Assembly: GCA_963693285.1 (NCBI GenBank)
Contig: OY848925.1
Coordinates: forward strand, 2,768,932 to 2,832,931
Direction of reading: 5' to 3'
DNA length: 64,000 bases
Source: Xestospongia muta
Lineage: Eukaryota; Porifera; Demospongiae; Haplosclerida; Petrosiidae
Of the stretch, positions 61,541 to 64,000 are shown in pieces (the stretch's first letter is position 1; every line of letters starts with the position of its first letter). The notes beneath the pieces are model-generated. The model saw nothing but the letters and a program-made list of their open reading frames with translations, was not told where the DNA came from and searched no databases. Made by a program: the position numbers and the translations under genes.

Positions 61541-64000
61541 AGTTTTAACCTCTTTAGACTACTTTATTAGTGTATTTAAGACAGATAAACTTATGAAAGT
61601 CCTTAGATCTGCTTATTTAACCAGTTTTCACAGTTAATTTCTAATCTTTTTTAAGTTTCAAAAAGCTCTAAACTCTTTATTTTAGAGTTTTAACCTGTTT
61701 AGACTACCTTATTAGTATATTTAAGACAGATAAACTTACTAAACTCTTTAGATCAGCTTATTTATACAGTTTTCACAGTTAATTTCTAATCTTTTTTAAC
61801 TTTCAAAAAGCTCTACACTCTTTATTTTAGAGTTTTAACCTATTTAGACTACTTTATTAGTATATTTAAGACAGATAAACTTACTAAACTCTTTAGATCA
61901 GCTTATTTAACCAGTTTCACAGTTAATTTCTAATATTTTTTAACTTTCAAAAAGCTCTAAACTCTTTATTTTAGAGTTTTAACCTATTTAGACTACTTTA
62001 TTAGTATATTTAAGACACATAAACTTACTAAACTCTTTAGATCAGCTTATTTAACCAGTTTTAACAGTTAATTTCTAATATTTTTTAACTTTCAAAAAGC
62101 TCTAAACTCTTTATTTTAGAGTTTTAACCTATTTACACTACTTTATTAATATATTTAAGACAGATAAACTGAATAAACTCTTTAGATTCGCTTATTTCAC
62201 CAGTTTTCACAGTTAATTTCTAATCTTTTTTAACTTTCAAAAAGCTCTAAACTCTTTATTTTAGAGTTTTAACCTATTTAGACTACTTTATTCCTATATT
62301 TAAGACAGAATAACTTACTAAACTCTTTAGATCAGCTTATTTAACCAGTTCTCACAGTTAATTTCTAATCTTTTTTAACTTTCAAAAAGCTCTAAACTCT
62401 TTATTTTAGAGTTTTAACCTATTTAGACTACTTTATTAGTATATTTAAGACAGATAAACTTACTAAACTATTTAGATCAGCTTATTTAACTAGTTTTCAC
62501 AGTTAATTTATAATCTTTTTTAGCTTTCAAAAGCTCTAAACTCTTTATTTTAGAGTTTTAACCTATTTAGACTACTTTATTAGTATATTTAAGACAGATA
62601 AACTTACTAAACTCTTTAGATCAGCTTATTTAACCAGTGTTCAGAGTTAATTTCTAATCTTTTTTAACTTTCAAAAAGCTCTAAACTCTTTATTTTAGAG
62701 TTTTAACCTATTTAGACTACTTTATTAGTATATTTAAGACATATAAACTTACTAAACTCTTTAGATCAGCTTATTTAACCAGTTTTAACAGTTAATTTCT
62801 AATTTTTTTTAACTTTCAAAAAGCTATAAACTCTTTATTTTAGAGTTTTAACCTATTTAGACTACTTTATTAGTATATTTAAGACAGATAAACTTACTAA
62901 ACTCTTTAGATCCGGTTATTTAACCAGTTTTCACAGTTAATTTCTAATCTTTTTTAACATTCAAAAAGCACTAAACTCTTTATTTTAGAGTTTTAACCTA
63001 TTTAGACTACTTTAATAGTATATTTAAGACAGATAAACTTACTAAACTCTTTAAATCAGCTTATTTAACCAGTTGTCACAGTTAATTTCTAATCTTTTTT
63101 AACTTTCAAAAAGCTCTAAACTCTTTATTTTAGAGTTTTAACCTATTTAGACTACCTTATTAGTATATTTAAGACAGATAAACTTACTAAACTCTTTAGA
63201 TCAGCTTATTTAACCAGTTTTCACAATTAATTTCTAATCTTTTTTAACTTTCAAAAAGCTCTAAACTCTTTATTTTAGAGTTTTAACCTATTTAGACTAC
63301 TTTATTCCTATATTTAAGACAGAATAACTTACTAAACTCTTTAGATCAGCTTATTTAACCAGTTTTCACAGTTAATTTCTAATCTTTTTTAACTTTCAAA
63401 AAGCTCTAAACTCTTTATTTTAGAGTTTTAACCTATTTAGACTACTTTATTAGTATATTTAAGACAGATAAACTTACTAAGCTCTTTAGATCAGCATATT
63501 TAACCAGTTTTTACAGTTAATTTCTAATCTTTTTTAACTTTCAAAAAGCTCTAATCACTTTATTTTAGAGTTTTAACCTATTTAGACTACTTTATTAGTA
63601 TATTTAAGACAGATAAACTTATTAAAGTCCTTAGATCTGGTTATTTAACACGTTTTCACAGTTAATTTCTAATCTTTTTTAACTTTCAAAAAGCTCTAAA
63701 CTCTTTATTCTAGAGGTTTAACCTATTTAGACTACGTTATTAGTATATTTAAGACAGATAAACTTACTAAACTCTTTAGATCAGCTTATTTAACCAGTTT
63801 TCACAGTTAATTTCTAATCTTTTTAACTTTTAAAAAGGTCTAAACTCTTTTTTTATTTTTTAACCTATTTAGACTACTTTCTTAGCATATTTAAGACAGA
63901 TAAACTTATTAAACTCTTTAGATTCGCTTATTTAACCAGTTTTCACAGATAATTTCTTATCTTTTTTAACTTTCGAAAAGCTCTAATGACTTTATTTTAG
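61541..64000. repeat. Right end block, about 17 monomers
   Basis: Mostly near-consensus monomers with scattered private changes (CAGTGTTCAGAG near 62,636, TTCTAGAGG near 63,709). The monomer starting near 63,850 is among the most altered in the window: TTTTTTTATTTTTTAACC replaces the usual TTTATTTTAGAGTTTTAACC, and TTCTTAGCATA follows. The window ends at TTTATTTTAG, i.e. mid-array. No flank or gene. Confidence 0.88.

Larger units (their letters stand above)
1..64000. repeat. 145-bp AT-rich satellite DNA array, about 440 head-to-tail monomers
   Basis: Every line of the window aligns to one monomer. Counting from TTTTAGAG to the next TTTTAGAG gives 144, 145, 145 and 145 bp for the first four units, and 145 bp for nearly all others apart from small indels. 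Anchors in order (monomer coordinates) are TTTTAGAGTTTTAACC at 1-16, GACTACTTTATTAG at 23-36, ATAAACTTACTAAACTC at 51-67, AGATCAGCTTATTTAACC at 71-88, TTTTCACAGTTAATTTC at 91-107 and CAAAAAGCTCTAAACTC at 125-141. No inverted monomer and no non-satellite insert was seen. Stop codons occur in all six phases of the monomer, and the consensus lacks ATG and CAT, so there is no coding capacity. The length is close to the DNA wrapped on one nucleosome core, as in many centromeric satellites (family knowledge). A centromeric or pericentromeric role is inferred, not shown. The array runs past both window edges. Confidence 0.98.

Noticed and set aside
63841..63890. Array edge or inserted element
   Set aside because: The junction is T-rich and altered, but the satellite resumes at once with TTTTTAACCTATTTAGAC. 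It is a diverged monomer, not a boundary.
1..64000. Short open reading frames
   Set aside because: All arise by chance from repeat variants. The consensus lacks ATG and CAT and carries stops in every phase on both strands, and the 145-bp period shifts frame each monomer.
1..64000. CRISPR array
   Set aside because: Regular spacing, but the whole 145-bp period is conserved. There are no short repeats separated by unique spacers and no cas genes.
1..64000. Organellar, plasmid or bacterial AT-rich DNA
   Set aside because: No genes, rRNA or tRNA over 64 kb. HOR-organised tandem arrays of nucleosome-sized monomers are a eukaryotic nuclear feature.
1..64000. CENP-B box in the monomer
   Set aside because: The canonical box needs CG and GG steps, and the consensus contains neither.
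1..64000. Telomeric or subtelomeric repeats
   Set aside because: No runs of TTAGGG, TTAGG or similar. The few TTAGGGG/TTTAGG strings (for example near 41,119) are single-monomer variants.
1..64000. TATATTTAAG as a promoter element
   Set aside because: TATA-like, but present in nearly every monomer with nothing to transcribe. Expected in AT-rich sequence.
1..64000. Identification of the species or a named satellite family
   Set aside because: I do not recognise the monomer. Beetle and other arthropod satellites of about 142-145 bp exist, but length and AT-richness are not enough to assign it. A database search with 23,035-23,179 would decide.

Overview
The window is a single tandem satellite array from first base to last. 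About 440 monomers of 145 bp (some shortened or lengthened by small indels) lie head-to-tail in one orientation. I found no protein-coding gene, RNA gene, transposon, CRISPR array, telomere repeat or single-copy flank. The consensus monomer is about 23% GC (T 63, A 48, C 23, G 11 by hand count). It contains no CpG, no TG, no GG, and no ATG or CAT, so neither strand offers a canonical start codon. Stop codons close all six frames in every monomer. This is eukaryotic constitutive heterochromatin, probably centromeric or pericentromeric. Nothing in the window identifies the species. An AT-rich genome such as an arthropod's would fit, but that is a guess.

The structure lies above the monomer level. 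Variant monomers recur in fixed order, which gives higher-order repeats (HORs) and segmental duplications whose offsets are near-integer multiples of 145 bp. Left part (1-13,605): a 1.19-kb segment occurs twice at an offset of 2,173 bp. It is followed by a 23-monomer HOR of about 3,337 bp, with one rearranged copy (3,479-6,963) and two close copies (6,964-10,300 and 10,301-13,605). A transition zone (13,606-16,715) holds a clean 868-bp (6-monomer) tandem pair.

The centre is dominated by a 10,851-bp tandem duplication of about 75 monomers (16,716-27,566 and 27,567 to about 40,150). I noticed one substitution between the copies by eye. The second copy also carries an internal 1,733-bp (12-monomer) tandem duplication. 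Nested inside is a 12- to 14-monomer HOR with a recognisable order of variants, which reappears in more diverged form at about 44.0 kb and 49.3 kb.

The right part (40,150-64,000) holds smaller duplications with unit offsets of about 2,022/1,732, 1,301, 435, 764 and 2,029/1,595 bp. Private mutations become more frequent toward the right end. Four 42-bp deletion-derived mini-monomers occur at 52-57 kb. All share one breakpoint and one linked substitution. The picture is an array homogenised by repeated in-register unequal exchange, most recently in the 16-40 kb core. The array continues beyond both window ends.
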